From Coffea arabica (taxonomy: Eukaryota > Streptophyta > Magnoliopsida > Gentianales > Rubiaceae): a stretch of DNA of 64,000 nt. The stretch lies in NCBI RefSeq assembly GCF_036785885.1, contig NC_092322.1, positions 16,328,466 to 16,392,465 of the forward strand. Direction: 5' to 3'. Below, one piece after another: positions 48,596 through 60,409 of this stretch; positions within the stretch are counted from its first letter, which is position 1, and every line of letters begins with the position of its first letter. A program made the position numbers and the translations under genes. The notes under the pieces are model-generated. The model did not search any database, was not told the origin of the DNA, and saw only the letters and a program-made list of their open reading frames with translations.

Positions 48596-51500
48596 TTTAA
48601 GTTTCATTTTAGACCATTTTCTTTTGTTTACTTTCTAAAATCAAAATCTCATTTTCACTCAAAAATTAATCAAAATTTTATTTTTATAACTCATAACTTT
48701 TATTTCAAAAAATGGGGCGCGACAGATATTATTGATTATAAACGATGATATTGTTGTTATTATCGCAACCCTTGATTAAGATAAGCTTGATAGTAGTTAT
48801 ATTTGAATATACAAAAGATATATTTTTCAGAACAATTAAAAACTACCCCATTAAGTAAAATTTTTTGAGCCACGTAGCAAATTTTATTTAGGCAAGTTTA
48901 GGGGTATAATTTAGTCAAACTATTTGACTCGAACCCTAAAAAGGGTTTTTAAGAAAAAAATAGAAATCGCCACTTGGTATCGAGTTAAGGTGTATCAAGT
49001 CATCTAAAAATACATTTTTAATAAAAAAAAAACAGATAAAACCCTTCTTAGATGACTCCAGGTTTTTGAAAACAAGAGAAAAGAGTTCAAGAGTCACGAT
49101 TGAAGAAAAGGAAGACAAAGATTTGACAGTTTCAAATCTAAGACACCCTTTCAACCTAACCAAGATTAGTTGCTAGATTTAGTCAAAAATTTTCTTAATC
49201 TAACCTATAAAATTTATTACATTTTGGATGTTACTATATGGATGCAAATATAGACCTAATGGATATCAAGAGGGTCGCAATATCTCTTCAAAATTTAATT
49301 TGTGCAAATCACATGAATTGTGATGTCCAAAACTGATTCTTACAAGAAGTCACGAATATGCAAAGATGAAACTCAAAGAAAAGAAGAATTATAATATATA
49401 AATATACGTGACCTAAAAGAAAGGAATGCAACATAACGGGTACGAGGGTCTAAGATTCGTGACACAATTTTCCTTTTTCATAGAGGAGGTACGAGCGTGC
49501 TAAAACTAAGAAGCCATACTCATCCATTTCCCATATTTGAAGGGTACTCTTATAATCTAATCAAGCAAATGATCTAACATGTTTTTAATTTTCTTAAATA
49601 GAATGCAAGTCTAAATATTATGTTTCACACATAGGGATAAGGGATATACATATAGAGGAAATATCATGCAAAATGATAAGGATCCTAAAAAGTAGAAAAT
49701 ATACATGAAATGTAGTGATTGTCATACAAATATGATCTAGCGTGTGGACGGTCCCTAAGGGTTTAGTATTGGACCAGTTCATGTCTATAAATCTCCACTA
49801 GCGTTGGACTAGTGAGAAATTGGGGAAAAGGATCACAATTAGCATTGGACTAGTATGGTGACGTCATGCATTTATTATAACTAAATAAATCATATAAAAC
49901 ATAATTAAATCAAGTAAACACATAAAACACATATCCCATAGAACGTAGGTATAATTTTCTAGATTCAAAACTCTAGTGAAAACGAATAAACACATAAACA
50001 TGCAAACGCACCAGCAAATAAATACAAATAAAAGCCTAACTATTACATTCGAGAGCCCTAACTACAATCTAAGGGGAAATTGAAATAATAATAACCTAAC
50101 TATTATATTTATCTAACTAAATACATTTTTAGAAAAAAATTAAAACCTATCTATTATATAGGCTAGTTAAATACATGTCTTGAGCACCTATCTATTACAA
50201 TTTGACATTTTAATGTCTCTTAAATAATCATTAAAATTAAATAAAATAAATGAAACTTAAAATGAATGAAATGGATAATTAAAAGAACAAAGCACTCAAA
50301 ACATGCAATCACACATAAAAAACACATTGGAGCACATAAGATGACTTAAAATTATAAAAAAAAAGGTACCTCCCTTGAAGTGGTGATTAAATGAGGTGAA
50401 ATTTGCCCTAATTATGCTCTAAAAATCAACAAAATAATCAAGATACCAATTTAATTATAAAACATATGAAAATAATCATGAAATCTACAAATTAAAGCAC
50501 TTGAATGAAGTATAATTAACAATTAAAGAAGAAAAGTAACTTATATTTAAGAAATCAAACTATTAGGGACCTAATTTCAAAAATTAAGAAAGTTTTAAAG
50601 GTCAAAGTATAATTATTACAAAAATTTGAGGTCAAAATCAAATAAAAATAAAGTTATGGGACTAAATTGTAGTTAAAGTAGGGACGTGATTGAAATAAAT
50701 CCAAAATTTTTAAGGCTAAAATAAAATTATCCAAAAATACAAGGACTAGATCGCAATTATTCGTACCAGATCTCTTCAGGAAACGGGCCACTAGGCCATT
50801 TTATTATTTTTTGGGCCAAAGCATCCTAAGCCCAGCCATAGTCCAAGGTAAAAGGAGCGGGCCAGCCCCTCTTCTTTCCAATCAAGCCTAACCAAAAATG
50901 TTGGATATTAACCTCCTAAGCCCAAATCATAAACCCAATAAAAAATAAACCAAACCCACTTCTAAAACCCAAACAAAATAACCAAATCCAACTCTTCTCT
51001 ATTTTATCAAAACCCAACAAATTAATAAGCCAACTAAAAATTACTAAACTGTGATTATTCATTAAATCCCGGAATTAATCTACCTAAAAAGTCACATAAA
51101 ATATGCATAAAGAGGATTATATTTAAAAGGGCGAAATAAGTTAGATTTTTCCAAGTTTTGGGCCATAATGATATTAATTAAAACTTGGGGGGGCCAAAAA
51201 GCAATTGTTAAAAGATTTCATGCAAGCAATCGAAGCCATCATCTTCTTCGCTGGTTTCTTATTCTTTGCGGTGTTCACTATCAGCCAAGAATATTATCAA
51301 CTACCATCAACAATTTGGACCAAACAAGATTATGCAACCTAAAATCTACCCAAAACTTCTCACTTAAACATCATTTTAATCACATGCAACGTGGCAGAAA
51401 TCCCAACCCAAACATTGATAAGCAACACAGCAAAAGAAAAGGAAATTGCAGGGAACAAAATGAAAGAAAAAACTGTTACAGATTTGAACTAAAATGACAA

Positions 51501-52193
51501 GGGAAAGTTGGAATACATCACCTTTGGGAGCTTTAAACGGGCGAAACAACTGTTGAACCTCGAAAGAATGGATCCGATTGCTGGAAGCTGAACCAAACTT
51601 TTGCTGCTGAAACGTCCAAGTGTTGGCGAGCTGGTGAATTCGGGTTGAGATTAGAGAGGTTTTGAGTTGTTTTTTGGGGAAATTTTCTAAATAAGACTTT
51701 CCCCTTGATGACGTAGTTTTCCCAGAAACAGAAATCTCCCCACAAAAAGCCTTATCGAGACTGGAAATGAGCAAGAACTCAGCCCTGGCTCAAACTTTTC
51801 ACCGAAAAAAAATTTCTGCTCTTTCCTTCCTTTTCCTTCGATTTTCTCTCTCCTTTTCTCTGTGTTTTCTTTCTCAGCCGCCACCCCTCCGATCTCTTCT
51901 CTTAGGGCTGCGTTTTTGCCTCCTTTTACATGGAACCAACTCTCCTAAACCCTCACCTCACCTCAAAGGTGAGGATGAGAGATGGGTTTTTCTTCAGAAA
52001 CCTTGAGCCATTGGATGGCTCTTTCTTCTGAAACTTTTTTTTTTTAAACTGCATTTTTCATTTCTTTTTTTTTTTTCCTGCAAAACCAAAAAAATAAATA
52101 AAATTTCCTTAGAAATGAGAATTAAAAGGTAAATAGGTAAAAACGAAATGAAATAAAAAATAAGAAAGGATTATTAAAATTTTGGTGTTTACA
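48596..52193. mobile_element. Tat/Ogre-like Ty3 LTR sequence
   Basis: Long non-coding AT-rich stretch with landmarks of large Tat/Ogre LTRs: GGGGCGCGACA (about 48715-48723), AAATCGCCACTTGGTATCGAG (48963), GTACGAGCGTGCTAAA (49488), GGGCCAAAGCATCCTAAGCCC (50812) and an end AATTTTGGTGTTTACA (52193). It ends exactly where homology to the PPR leader begins. Open frames at 51168-52006 show no domain. Whether it is a solo LTR or pieces of more than one element, and its strand, I cannot settle. Confidence 0.4.
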
Positions 52194-52430
52194 ATATCAT
52201 CCCACCGGCCTGCTACAAAGTAGCCTCTTGTTTTATTATTGTATAAAAAAAGAGGTTTGGGCATTGCTAGGCTTTTGATTGAGCTTTAATATCCGACACT
52301 GTGACGACGTCGTAATTGAGAAGGCAAACGCAATTGCCCGAATTTACCTCAGAAAATAAATTTCAACAACCGAGCTTCAGAATTTGCCTGAAAAAATCCC
52401 AGTAATTAGTTCATTTCAGAACGGAAGACG

Positions 52431-54377
52431 ATGGGGATGATGATGATGAAGACGAAGACGATGCAGAGAAGAGCTTCTTCTGCGGTGATTGTTTCCATTG
52501 CTCGGTCTCACGGAGCAGCGGCTTCATTAGGTACTCCTGCTCCTGCAGGTTGTACTACTCTTGCATCATTCCTCTCTGCATTACCAAACCATAAACCCCA
52601 TTTGGCTTTTTATTCTGCTATTAGTAGTAAATTTAAGAGTTCTTCTGAAAAAGCTCTGAAATTTCAATCTGAATTAGGGAATGATATTAATAATGTCAAC
52701 AGTCTTGATGATGCTCTGAGCTTGTTCGAGCGGATGGTCCGGATGAGGCCTTTGCCTTCTGTTATTCAATTCAATCAACTGCTGACTTGTATTGCTAAGC
52801 TGAAGAATCATTATTCTTCAGTTATTTCCCTTTTTAGAGATATGTGTGTCAAGGGCATTCCTGTTGATGAGGCCACCCTTAATATAATGATTAATTGTTG
52901 CTGCGTTGTGGCCCGAGTGGATTTAGCTTTTTCTACATTGTCTGGCTTCTTCAAACGTGGTTTTGTTCCTAATGTGGTCACCTTTGGCACTTTACTTAAG
53001 GGACTCTTTCGAGAACATAAGGTTCCTCAGGCACAAGAATTTTTCAAAAAGATAATCAAGGAAAAACTTTGTAAACCCAATGAAACTATGTTGGGCATTG
53101 TGGTAGATGGGCTCTGTAAGGCAGGAAACACTCAAACAGCCATTGAATTCCTCAGAGCAATGGAAAAACGAGGAAGTCCTTGTAAACCTGATGCAATTAT
53201 GTATAATACCGTCATGGATAGCTTGTGCAAGGATAAAATGGTTGATGAAGCTCTTGCCCTGTTACTGGAGATGATTGAAAAGGACATTCCCCCGAATGTT
53301 GTCACTTACAGTAGTTTGATTCAAGGTCTGTGCAACTTAAGCAGATGGAAGGACGTTGACAAGCTCTTTTCTGAGATGAAGGTTTATAAAATTGTTCCAA
53401 ATGTTATTACTTTTAATATAGTGGTGGATGCACTATGTAAGGAAGGGCATATAGAAGATGCTGAAGAGGTAGTCCGGATCATGATCCAGCAAGGTCGAAA
53501 TCCCGACCTGGTCACATACAGTTCCTTAATGGATGGGTACTGTTTACAGAGGCGAATAGATGATGCAAGGAGAGTCTTCAATACCATGGTTGCTAGCGGC
53601 CTTACACCCGATCTCCATTGCTATGGTATTCTAATAAATGCCTATTACAAGACCAAGAAATTGGAAGCAGCCATGAAGCTCTTTTGAGAGATTCCACGTA
53701 AAGGTTTAACACCTGACATTGTTATTTATAGCACTGTGTTGCAGGGGTTATTTAGTTCAGGAAGGTATCTTAGTGCACGAGAAATTTTCAACGAGATGCA
53801 AGCTTCTGGCATGAAGCCTAATTTTCACACTTACTGCGTGATGTTGGATGGGTTATGCAAGACTGGATATATCGATGAAGCATTGCAGTTATTCCATGCA
53901 ATGGAAACTGATGGAACAAATCTACACATAGAAATGTACAATATCATCCTTGATGGGTTGTGCAAAAGCAAGAGGCTCGATAGTGCTCGAGATCTTTTCA
54001 ACAATCTCTCCCTTAAAGGATTGGACCCTAATGTCATAACATACAACACCATGATTGCTGGCCTGCTTTCAGAAGGTCTGCTCATCGAGGGTAAAGAGCT
54101 CATTTTAAAAATGGAAGAGAAGGGTTGCTTGGCAAATAGTGTTACATACAATGTCATTCTGCAAGGACTCCTTAAGGGAGGTCATTATGATGATGTGATG
54201 GTCTATCATGAAGAAATGGTTCATAGAGGATTCTTGCTGGATGCATCTACGTTTTCCATTTTACTTGATTTATCTGCTGCGAATCAGAACAATCCTTCTG
54301 TGCTATTGTTGATGCTGAAGATTGATCCCGATAGCAAGAAGTTCATGGATGGGGGACAAAGAGGCCCTTCACATTAG
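52431..54377 (+). pseudogene. RFL-type PPR gene copy 2 (one nonsense codon)
   Basis: Starts with ATG 52431 (MGMMMMKTKTMQRRASSAVI), a basic, Ser/Ala-rich N-terminus fit for mitochondrial import, followed by the half motif LDDALSLFERM and about 14 PPR motifs of 35 residues. The frame is complete to TAG 54377 (648 codons) except for one TGA at 53685-53687, where copy 1 has CGA (KLFREIP). Translation would give a 418-residue protein with about nine motifs; a 213-codon open stretch follows (53736-54377). Nearly identical to copy 1 over the whole gene and leader. The leader is cut off at 52193 by retroelement DNA about 240 bp before the ATG. Likely a young pseudogene. Confidence 0.92.
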
Positions 54378-54479
54378 TTGTAACATGTTGGTCGTGCAGT
54401 TTTTTGGCCCCTGATGTTTAATTTACTGGTAGAAATGTTAATAAGGTTCACATTTGATCCTTTTGTCACTTATCATCTT

Positions 54480-56200
54480 TGTTTAGAGGAGGCCTCTTGG
54501 TGATATTTTGTGAAATACCTCAGAGAGCATCGGTCTGGTGGTGAAGCTGCATTCCTTAGGGAAGTTCAATTGTTAGGTGTATCAGTTCACAGAAAGTTGG
54601 TGCAGTTAATTGGATTTGTACGACTTCTTCTCAAGACTTCTTCTTTATCTTTTCATGGAAAACTTCAATAATTTGTACGACTTCTTCTCAAGACTTCTTC
54701 TTTATCTTTATTTGTATGGCTTTGATACTGCATGCAATAATTTGCAATGGGGTCATGTGTTGCAAAGAGAATGACAGTAGCATGTTTTTGGATGCCGTTA
54801 AGAAGAATAATTCTTCTTGCTCATGTTGACAACTTAACTTTTGTCCTGTGGTGGAGATTTAAATGAGGCTTTGTAGAAATGTTTGTAGAATGAGTTTAAG
54901 AAATGCTTTCTGAGTTAGTATTATTCCAAATTCAGCTTAAGTTTAGCTCAGAAAGTATTATTCTTCCATAGTGTCTTCACATGCATGGAGGTAAGCTGTC
55001 ATTAAATTTATGCTAGTATACAAGAGAGAACCTCTGTGGGCAAGAACTGGGTTGCATTTCAAGGAAACCCCGATCTAGATGAACTTTCGTTTAACATCCC
55101 ATCCAATGCCAACTTTAATTTAAAAGAGCTTTATCCTGCCATCGATTGGGTTGTGATGCTAGACCAAACCATTTGGGAATTAAATTTGAATTTGGTTGGA
55201 TGTTGAACCAAGTTCATCTGAGTCGAGGCTGGAATGGATGTCCAATGCCTTATCGAAGAACTTGAGCCATCCTGTGATTTATTTTCAGTAGCACCACCAA
55301 TATCACACCACCTCCTCCGCAATTGCCTAAGTTTTCGCTTGATTGGGTTTTCTCAAAAAGTGCAACTCGATTTTTTATTTTTGCTGTATGCCACCTTGTG
55401 TATATTTGATGCAGTAGTTTCTTCCTTTCAGCATTTAGTTCTGCAAAAGGATCACCTTACACAACCTTTGGGATTCACATCATTCGTGGCTGTAGCTCTA
55501 GAGTGTATGAAGTATTACACCATTTAGTAGTTTATTTCTTTGCCAATTTTGAGTTCTGGGATCATTTTGGTTTTATCTTCTACTTTTTGAGGAATAAACA
55601 TCTTCTACAAGAAAATTGGCACCCCTGGCCACCTAACCAAAAAACCTTGTCGCTCTACCTGTTGGTCAGTACACCCTGGATGTGTTCTGGTTTTGCCTCC
55701 TATAAATAACAGGAGAATCATTGAATGTTTAGGATAGCGCACTCTTATGAATTGCTTTTGGTACTGCAGCACTACTTTCTAAGTTCTTGTTAAATTGACA
55801 AATGCTAAGTGTTGGTATATGATTTGTGGCCTGCAATTATTATGCCAGGTTAGCTCGAAAAAAGTCAAAGAAGAATTTTTTTCCACAGCAACTCGTTAAA
55901 ATTCACACAAGCATAAAGCAACTCTAATGATTACGTCTTAAGGTCATTTAATCTCTCATTTGAATTGATAGGAAGTTTTGTCGGCATTTTGGTCAATTTG
56001 TCAGCTATTAGATAGATGACTAGCTAAAACCTATTGTGAATTATAAGATGTGCTAGAAAGAGATCAGAATCCTAAAATTAGAAAAACTGATGAAAGTGCT
56101 TGGGTAAAAAAGTTTGTTGAGGGACTCTCCTTGTACCGATTCCTGATGTAGATAGCCTCAGTTGATGCTGTGTGACTCCTTGCTGTGTCAGGCAAATAAA
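54480..56200 (+). pseudogene. Receptor-kinase relic downstream of PPR copy 2 (deleted form)
   Basis: Has the same REHRSGGEAAFLREVQLLGV exon (54510-54625) as the relic after copy 1. It then lacks about 1.1 kb (jumping from the equivalent of 34130 to 35265) and about 1.7 kb (35580 to 37305), which removes all catalytic-loop exons. A 40-bp phrase (ATTTGTACGACTTCTTCTCA...) is duplicated at the first junction (54616-54709). 55018-55600 matches 37309-37870. 56090-56180 matches the sequence before the last kinase exon at 63430-63510. No coding capacity. Confidence 0.75.
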
Positions 56201-56281
56201 TATTTTTAAATCAGTCAATAAGTTGCTCATGGTTGGATTCTGTCCTTGCATATCTGTTTCCATGAATTAATATTTTTGCAA

Positions 56282-56365
56282 ATTAATTGATGCTTAATAT
56301 TGATCCTGAGATTGAGAAACTAAAGAATGAAGGATAGAAAAGGACCTTCAGATTAGTTGCAACTT
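56282..56365 (+). pseudogene. Relic of a PPR gene C-terminus
   Basis: TTGATGCTTAATATTGATCC (LMLNIDPE) and the following bases up to AGGACCTTCAGATTAG match the end of the other PPR copies (MLKIDPDSKK ... RGPSH stop). The next 300 bp follow the 3' flank at 60860-61150 in order. It shows that another PPR unit once lay between copies 2 and 3. Only the tail is left. Confidence 0.6.
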
Positions 56366-57151
56366 GTTGGTCCTCCTTTTTTTTGGCTCCTAAACTGTTT
56401 TCTGTTGGAATCAACATTATGTAAGTTTGCCTTTGATCTTGTTGTCACTCATCATCTTTTTGGTATTTGAGAAGTGTTGTATCTGGACCTTAGAGGAGTC
56501 TCTTGGTCATATTTTGTGAAGTCTGTAATCGAGATTTGTTGGAACTCTTTCTTTTTGAGTGGATGAATGATGCTGCTGTAGTTGTGGAATAAGAATACTA
56601 CTAATGGTTGGTCCTCTTAAATCATCTTCTTGAGTCTCTAGAACTTTTGATGGTTGATGTGTTGAACATGCATATCTGCACATGAGTGCACATCCTAAAC
56701 CTTAGTTGGAGAATGATTACTTGTCCAGGATATCCACGTCTGTTATTTATCGTCCACTGTATTGCTTGATTCTTACTTCCTCTTGTACTGCTGTCACTTA
56801 AAAAATGTCTTAAAGAACTTTGTACCTTGGCACGCGATTGTTTAATAAACTAGCTAGGAAATAACCATGATATAGTTAAATTTTACATAATTTAATTTGC
56901 CCAGATTTTTAATTTCAGAGAAGAAACAGAATGTTCTGTATGATAATCAAGTGAGGTGCCTGAATCAGATGCGCACTTGTTAGATTCTGACTACCTCTTT
57001 CTTGTTCTCGCCCTTTGATCCATTTGGTTCTGTGCTTAACATTGTTTTTGCGCTTGTAGGGCATGCCTTACTGTTTGTATTAAAAAATCCAACCGGCAAT
57101 AGAATTGAATATTCATCTGCTGAAGTGAAGGCTTGAAGCACATTTTTCCAA

Positions 57152-57282
57152 GCATGGAACTGAACTAGGGAACAACTAGAGTGAAGAAACTTGTGGATGG
57201 AGGACTAAGAAGACATTGGAACTGAACTAGGGAACAACTAGAGTGAAGAAACCAGTGGCTGAAGGACTAAGAGGACATTCTC
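57152..57282. repeat. Two tandem copies of a ~64-bp unit
   Basis: GGAACTGAACTAGGGAACAA...GTGAAGAAAC...AGGACTAAGA(A/G)GACATT occurs twice in direct succession with only four or five differences. The surrounding 56370-57650 is otherwise intergenic, with homology to the 3' flank of the PPR scrap at 60479-60843. Confidence 0.8.
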
Positions 57283-57659
57283 ACTCTTCGCAACTTTTTT
57301 GTCTTCAGAAAAGTATTCATATTCCTTCCGTTGAAGGTAAACCTTTATGTCCAACTATATTTTAAAATCCCTTGTGACCACTGGATCATATTGTCCCGCC
57401 TTAAACATGCTTATGCTCGCAAAATTCCTATTACCTTTCATTCTCGTGCAGGTCGGCATGGTGATATTAGATGTACAGAACTTCTCAGGAAGGAAGATGT
57501 AAATTTGATGTTCATCTTGCTGTTTTTGAGTGAGAATTGTTGCAACTGAGCCTTATAGGAGTCAAATTCCTGGAACTCCAAAGTGGTATGCTTGAGATCC
57601 AAGTGGATGAATGATGCTTCTATAGCTCCCAAATCAAAACCATTAACATTTGGTATTCA

Positions 57660-58364
57660 CTCGAACGTGCATAAATAATGCTCCCAAATTTGCTTTTGCT
57701 TTCACAGAAATGGAACCAGTTTGTACAAAAATAATAGATTTATTTTACCACATAAACTTTGTTTTATTCATAATGTTCGAGAAGAAACAGTGTGTGGTAT
57801 TTTTTTCATAGCATTACAAGGCAGGAGGAGGAAAGAAGAGAAATTGAGAGTTCAATCGCGACATCATAGTTACTTGACTAATGTCTGTATCACCTAAATT
57901 GATGTACTAGAATCAATTTTATATCTATAGATAATTAAGTGCATCAGACGAATCCAAATCATCCCGAAATATAAAAGGTTAATTCACTGTCATATTGTTT
58001 TAAAATTAATTTTATATCTATACATGACTAAAGTGTAATTTGAAGAATCGAAATTATACTGAAGTACAGAAAGTTTTTTTTTTCTTTTCCGATATTTTAA
58101 TGTCACAGGCCAACTTTTGGCTCGGATAATTTATAATTAATTCTACCTACCTCCTTTCAAACGAGCCGTTAAAAGGGGGGGAAAAAAAAAAAAGGGAGGG
58201 GGTTCAGCCAACATGAGATCAGATACGACATCGTACCAGACAAAATCAACCTGAAAACCAGAAACATCAGGGCTTCAGAATTTGCCTCAAATCCCGGTAA
58301 TTAATTCACCCAAATTTCAGATTTCAGAACAATTTAAAATCCTCATCAGCTGAAGGGGTAGAAG
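57660..58364 (+). promoter_or_regulatory. Upstream region and leader of the intact PPR gene
   Basis: 57680-58185 is homologous to the orphan region at 21290-21935. The leader just before the ATG (CTTCAGAATTTGCCTCAAATCCCGGTAATTA..., about 58274-58320) resembles the leaders of copies 1 and 2 (CTTCAGAATTTGCCTGAAAAAATCCCAG). Farther upstream the three copies differ. So copy 3 keeps a promoter type distinct from copies 1 and 2. No TATA position was settled. Confidence 0.5.
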
Positions 58365-60284
58365 ATGATGACGATGAAGAGAAGAGCTTCTTCTGCGGTG
58401 ATTGTTTCCATTGCTCGGTCTCAGGGAGCAGGGGCTTCATCAGGTACTCTTGCTCCTGCAGGTTGTACTATTGCATCATTTCTCTCTGCATTCCCAAACC
58501 ATAAATCCCATTTGGCTTTTTATTCTGCTATTAGTGGTAAGGTTAAGAGTTCTTCTGGAAAAGCTCTGAAATTTCAACCTGAATTAAGGAATGATCTTAA
58601 TAATGTCAACAGTCTTGATGATGCATTGAGCTTGTTCGAGCGGATGGTCCGGATGAGGCCTCTGCCTTCTGTTATACGATTCAATCAACTGCTGACTTGT
58701 ATTGTTAAGATGAAGAATCATTATTCTTCAGTTATTTCCCTTTTTAGAGATATGTCTGCCAAGGGCATTCCTATTGATGATTACACCCTCACTCTTGTGA
58801 TTAATTGTTGCTGCTTGGTGGGCCGAGTGGATTTAGCTTTTTCTACATTGGCTGGCTTCTTCAAACGTGGTTTTGTCCCTGATGCAGTCACCTTTAGTAC
58901 TCTACTCAGAGGACTCTTTCGAGAATGTAAGATTCCCCAGGCACAAGAATTATTTAAAAAGATAATATTCGAAAAACTTTGCGAGCCCGATGAAGTTATC
59001 TTTCTGGTTGTGATAGATGGGCTCTGCAAGGCGGGCAACACTCAAATGGCCATTGAATTCCTAAGACTCATGGAAAAAAGAAGAAGATGTAAGCCCAACG
59101 TTTATGTGTATGGTGCAATCATTGACAGCTTGTGCAAGGATAAAATGGTTGATGAAGCTCTTGCCCTCTTACAGGAGATGTTTGAAAAGGGCATTCCCCC
59201 AGATGTTGTCATTTACAATTGTTTGATTCAAGGTTTCTGCAATTTAAGTAAATGGAAGGAGGTTAAAAGGCTCTTCTCTGACATGAAGGATTACAAAATT
59301 GTTCCAGATGTTATTACTTTTAATATAGTGGTGGATGCATTGTGCAAGGAAGGACATGCAAAAGATGCTGAAGAGGTAGTCGGCATCATGATTCAGCAAG
59401 GTCAGAATCCCAACGTGGTCACATACAATTCCTTAATGGATGGATATTGTTTACAACGCCGAATAGATGAAGCAAGGAGAGTATTCGATACTATGGTTGC
59501 TAGCGGCCTTACTCCAGATGCTCATAGCTATGCTGTTTTAATAAATGCCTATAACAAGAACAAGAAAGTGGAAGCAGCCATGAATCTCTTTCAAGAGATT
59601 CGGCATAAAGGTTTATCATGTGATATTGTTGTTTATACCACTGTATTGCAGGGGTTATTTAGCGCAGGAATGTATCCTAGTGCAAGAGAAGTTTTTGATG
59701 AGATGCAAGCTTCTGGCATAAAGCCTAATTTTCACACTTACTGCGTGATGTTGGATGGGTTATGCAAGACTGGACATGTCGACGAAGCATTGCAGTTATT
59801 CCATGCAACCGAAGCCGATGGAACAGATCTTCACATTAGAATGTACAATATCATGCTTGATGGGTTGTGCAAATGCAGGAGGCTCGATAGTGCCCGAGAT
59901 CTTTTCAAAAATCTCTCCCTTAAAGGATTGGACCCTGATGTCATAACGTACAACACCATGATTGCTGGCCTGCTTTCAGAAGGTCTGCTCATCGAAGGTA
60001 AAGAGCTCGTTGAAAAAATGGAAGAGAAGGGTAGCTTGGCAAATAGTGTTACATACAATGTCATTCTGCAAGGACTCCTTAAGGGAGGTCATTATGATGA
60101 TGCGATGGTCTATCATGAAGAAATGGTTCATAGAGGATTCTTGCTGGATGCATCTACATTTTCCATTTTACTTGATTTATCTGCTGAGAATCAGAACAAT
60201 CCTTCTGTGCTAATGTTGATGCTGAAGATTGATCCCAATAGCAAGAAGTTCATGGATGGGGGACAAAGAGGACCTTCACATTAG
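58365..60284 (+). CDS. RFL-type PPR protein, intact copy 3 (639 aa)
   Basis: Single-exon P-class PPR protein of the restorer-of-fertility-like clade. Such proteins bind mitochondrial transcripts and, in several crops, silence sterility-causing chimeric ORFs. Start ATG 58365 (MMTMKRRASSAVIVSIARSQ) gives a basic, hydroxylated N-terminus typical of mitochondrial presequences. After the half motif LDDALSLFERMVRMRPLPSV there are 14 consecutive motifs from about residue 102 to 596, first VIRFNQLLTCIVKMKNHYSS, last SVTYNVILQGLLKGGHYDDA, then a tail ending QRGPSH. Length and lack of introns fit the clade. Downstream lie a PPR scrap and a receptor-kinase relic. Unlike copies 1 and 2 the frame is whole. 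The transcript target is unknown. Confidence 0.93.
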   Translation: MMTMKRRASSAVIVSIARSQGAGASSGTLAPAGCTIASFLSAFPNHKSHLAFYSAISGKVKSSSGKALKFQPELRNDLNNVNSLDDALSLFERMVRMRPLPSVIRFNQLLTCIVKMKNHYSSVISLFRDMSAKGIPIDDYTLTLVINCCCLVGRVDLAFSTLAGFFKRGFVPDAVTFSTLLRGLFRECKIPQAQELFKKIIFEKLCEPDEVIFLVVIDGLCKAGNTQMAIEFLRLMEKRRRCKPNVYVYGAIIDSLCKDKMVDEALALLQEMFEKGIPPDVVIYNCLIQGFCNLSKWKEVKRLFSDMKDYKIVPDVITFNIVVDALCKEGHAKDAEEVVGIMIQQGQNPNVVTYNSLMDGYCLQRRIDEARRVFDTMVASGLTPDAHSYAVLINAYNKNKKVEAAMNLFQEIRHKGLSCDIVVYTTVLQGLFSAGMYPSAREVFDEMQASGIKPNFHTYCVMLDGLCKTGHVDEALQLFHATEADGTDLHIRMYNIMLDGLCKCRRLDSARDLFKNLSLKGLDPDVITYNTMIAGLLSEGLLIEGKELVEKMEEKGSLANSVTYNVILQGLLKGGHYDDAMVYHEEMVHRGFLLDASTFSILLDLSAENQNNPSVLMLMLKIDPNSKKFMDGGQRGPSH

Positions 60285-60409
60285 TTGTAAGATGTTGGTC
60301 CTGCAGTGTTTTGGCCCCTAAACTTTAATTTGTTGGAAAAAACATTAATTAGGTTTGCATTTGATCCTGTTATCGCTTTTCATCTTTGTTGCAACTGAGC
60401 CTTAGGAGA

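Noticed and set aside
51168..52006. Several open frames of 65-132 codons on both strands
   Set aside because: They lie in LTR-like DNA, are mutually overlapping and Ser/Phe/Leu-rich from biased composition; no domain.
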